This document shows positions 15,026 through 16,364 of a DNA stretch of 16,364 nucleotides, piece by piece. The DNA is from an uncultured Ignavibacteriota bacterium (GTDB taxonomy: Bacteria > Bacteroidota > Ignavibacteria > Tepidaquicellales > Tepidaquicellaceae), in assembly GCA_937959065.1 (NCBI GenBank), contig CALGOI010000072.1, positions 1-16,364 on the forward strand. The letters run 5' to 3'. How positions within the stretch are numbered: position 1 is the first letter of the stretch; every line of letters begins with the position of its first letter. Position numbers and translations under genes: made by a program. The notes beneath the pieces are model-generated. The model was not told the origin of the DNA. It searched no databases and saw only the letters and a list, made by a program, of their open reading frames with translations.

Positions 15026-15499
15026 TCACGACAGGTATTTACTCCAGCATCCGCTTTCGAGGCAATCTTTAACTGAATTGCAGCGCTGCTGGAGGAATTT
15101 ATGCATATAATTTTTAAGTACGAGAGCGTCAAATGCTTTTCCAACAAACCCGAAGGGTGATTCCATTTCCATTCTATCTATCATAATAGTTCTACCGTTA
15201 TCTTCTTTGAATATATGTTCATGCCGAAGTTTTTTGAAAGGACCTTTGAGCATTTGGTCCGTGAAAATAAAAGGCTTTTCGAATTCGATAATACGTGAAG
15301 TGAGCCGCCACCTGAAACCCAGGTGTCTTGCAGAGAAAGTAACCGTATCATTAAGTTCGATAAGCCCGGAAGTCCTTCCAGCAACAGCTTTTTCCCCGGT
15401 ATGTGATGTAGAATCAACGTGGAAATCTATATTGCGTGCAAGATCGAAAGCTCTATCAATAGGAACATTAATATTAGTAATTATCTCTATTAAAGCCAA
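15026..15499 (-). CDS. SRPBCC-family ligand-binding protein (cyclase/dehydrase-like)
   Basis: This is a 157-residue protein. Residues 1-145 follow the SRPBCC subfamily often named cyclase/dehydrase or cell-division-inhibitor-like: IITNINVPIDRAFDLARNID at 6-25, TGEKAVAGRTSGLIELNDTV at 34-53, ARHLGFRWRLTSRIIEFEKP at 57-76, then GPFKKLRHEHIF at 86-97 and the final helix YMHKFLQQRCNSVKDCLESG at 131-150. It probably binds an apolar small molecule. The start is a TTG at 15499. There is no alternative ATG between the in-frame stop at 15512 and the first strand. The TTG lies one base after the TAG of the upstream GNAT gene, so translation may depend on ribosomes finishing that gene. Confidence 0.82.
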   Translation of the reverse strand: MALIEIITNINVPIDRAFDLARNIDFHVDSTSHTGEKAVAGRTSGLIELNDTVTFSARHLGFRWRLTSRIIEFEKPFIFTDQMLKGPFKKLRHEHIFKEDNGRTIMIDRMEMESPFGFVGKAFDALVLKNYMHKFLQQRCNSVKDCLESGCWSKYLS

Positions 15500-15500
15500 T

Positions 15501-15926
15501 CTATCTTTTTGTCATTATCATTTCACCAAAAGTACGGTTTTCCATATATTTGTTAAACCTATCAAACAGATGAGCAGGCGCATCAGCGGGATCAATCTTA
15601 GTGAATCCTGCTCCACTAACGAAGTCTTCAAGATGACTTTTGCAAATACAATAGCATTCGCTGCCATTTAATTCATCATTCATTAGTTCAATGAATTTTT
15701 TCCCGATCCCCTGCCTCCGGTAAGACTCATCAATAAACATACCTCTCATAACTTTTATCCCATTTTCTATTACTAGGCGAACAACTCCGATAAATCTGTG
15801 ATCATCTTCAGCGATCAGCGTGAACTCGCTGCCGTCCATTTCTTCGGTGCCCTTATATCCCTGCGAATGGTAAAATTGAACTACTTTGTCCAGGTCGTCT
15901 TTATGTGCCTGCCGGATATTGATCAT
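15501..15926 (-). CDS. GNAT-family N-acetyltransferase
   Basis: This is a 141-residue, single-domain GNAT. MINIRQAHKDDLDKVVQFYH is the first strand and helix; FIGVVRLVIENGIKVMRGMF at 45-64 gives strands 2-4; YRRQGIGKKFIELM at 69-82 is motif A with the acetyl-CoA loop (R-R-x-G-x-G/A form); CYCICKSHLEDFVSGAGFTK at 91-110 is the usual strand 5 and helix 4. The substrate is unknown. Its TAG is followed after one base by the TTG of the SRPBCC gene, and it starts 48 bases after the stop of the edge gene, so it is probably within an operon. Confidence 0.87.
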   Translation of the reverse strand: MINIRQAHKDDLDKVVQFYHSQGYKGTEEMDGSEFTLIAEDDHRFIGVVRLVIENGIKVMRGMFIDESYRRQGIGKKFIELMNDELNGSECYCICKSHLEDFVSGAGFTKIDPADAPAHLFDRFNKYMENRTFGEMIMTKR

Positions 15927-15974
15927 AATTAATATTAATCAATAAGATACTGATACAATTTGCTCTCTCCATAT

Positions 15975-16364
15975 TTATTTAGAACCATATTCTTTGATGA
16001 TTTCTCCGAGTTTTTCAATCAACTCATAATCGGGCGGAGTCCTGTCGTTGTTTACGAGGAATTCGAAATGGTCGGCGGAGACCTCCTCCGGGTGAATTAT
16101 GTAACCTGTGTTTCGCCCTACTTGCTCGTAGAAATTACTAACCGCGTCGAGTTGCAAAATGACAGGCTTGCCGCCTTTAATAACAGGTTCTTTGTTATCA
16201 TCAGCACCTTCGACTACCAACAAGCCGAGCTTAGCGTAGCGAAAGAAGCTGCCGCCTTCGTATGGCTTATTAGAGTAGAGTACAAGCATTGCATCGACCG
16301 TACCGTCGGGTGATTCAATGGTTATATAATAGTTATTGAACGGAGCATCCGGGTTTGAAATCCT
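15975..16364 (-). CDS. Partial uncharacterised protein, N-terminus beyond the window
   Basis: Only the last 129 residues are visible. The frame stays open through the window end: 25 codons before the ATG at 16289 read RISNPDAPFNNYYITIESPD and continue without a stop, so that ATG is internal, not the start. The visible part has YSNKPYEGGSFFRYAKLGLL, a beta-rich middle (PVIKGGKPVILQLDAVSNFY), NTGYIIHPEEVSADHFEFLV, and a C-terminal helix (IEKLGEIIKEYGSK). The IIHPEE-x2-A-x2-F pattern seems familiar from uncharacterised bacterial proteins, but I cannot assign a family. It is the most upstream gene seen of the minus-strand row. Confidence 0.75.
   Translation of the reverse strand, partial: RISNPDAPFNNYYITIESPDGTVDAMLVLYSNKPYEGGSFFRYAKLGLLVVEGADDNKEPVIKGGKPVILQLDAVSNFYEQVGRNTGYIIHPEEVSADHFEFLVNNDRTPPDYELIEKLGEIIKEYGSK

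Noticed and set aside
15960..16313. A 117-codon plus-strand frame at the right edge
   Set aside because: It is antisense to the edge gene, whose protein-like sequence continues through the window end; it has no domain pattern.

Overview
The window looks like chromosome from a low-GC member of the Bacteroidota/Chlorobi lineage, most likely an Ignavibacteria-type bacterium. The main evidence is three C-terminal sorting domains with the QNYPNPFNP signature and a closing KKM-L-VK-like end, which is the type A tail of type IX secretion (T9SS) cargo. Supporting signs are few Shine-Dalgarno sequences, one good TTG-N20-TAnnTTTG promoter (the Bacteroidota housekeeping sigma pattern), and two Bacteroidota-style helical-repeat proteins. 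I see no rRNA, tRNA, CRISPR array, transposase or phage gene. The taxonomic assignment is inference.

Left part (1-5764). A MarR-type winged helix fused to a GNAT acetyltransferase is followed by a secreted S41-family peptidase. This converges on a long TPR-like protein across a strong bidirectional hairpin terminator. Divergent from the TPR-like gene is a secreted seven-bladed beta-propeller with a T9SS tail, closed by a textbook terminator.

Middle part (5845-9930). A RimJ/RimL-like acetyltransferase comes first. A tight three-gene run follows: a DinB-fold protein, a DUF1569 protein that is probably also DinB-fold, and a YdeI/OmpD-associated-type protein. Next is a one-gene compatible-solute-type ABC importer that joins substrate-binding protein and permease. 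It has no ATPase gene beside it and is visibly more GC-rich than its neighbours. A 314-base stretch without a recognisable gene ends this part.

Right part (9931-16364). A second TPR-like protein is divergent from a three-gene run: a 110-residue DUF3592-like protein, a free-standing T9SS sorting domain with no cargo body, and a very regular seven-repeat propeller with a T9SS tail. The sorting-domain ORF and the propeller overlap as ATGA. This run converges, 12 bases apart, on a minus-strand operon-like row: a gene cut by the window edge, a GNAT, two START/SRPBCC-fold proteins and a SAM methyltransferase.

The most notable pattern is that a TPR-like gene lies divergently beside a seven-bladed, T9SS-tailed propeller twice in 11 kb. 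The orphan sorting domain coupled to the second propeller is the oddest single element. Neither proves a new system; both can be tested by comparative genomics.
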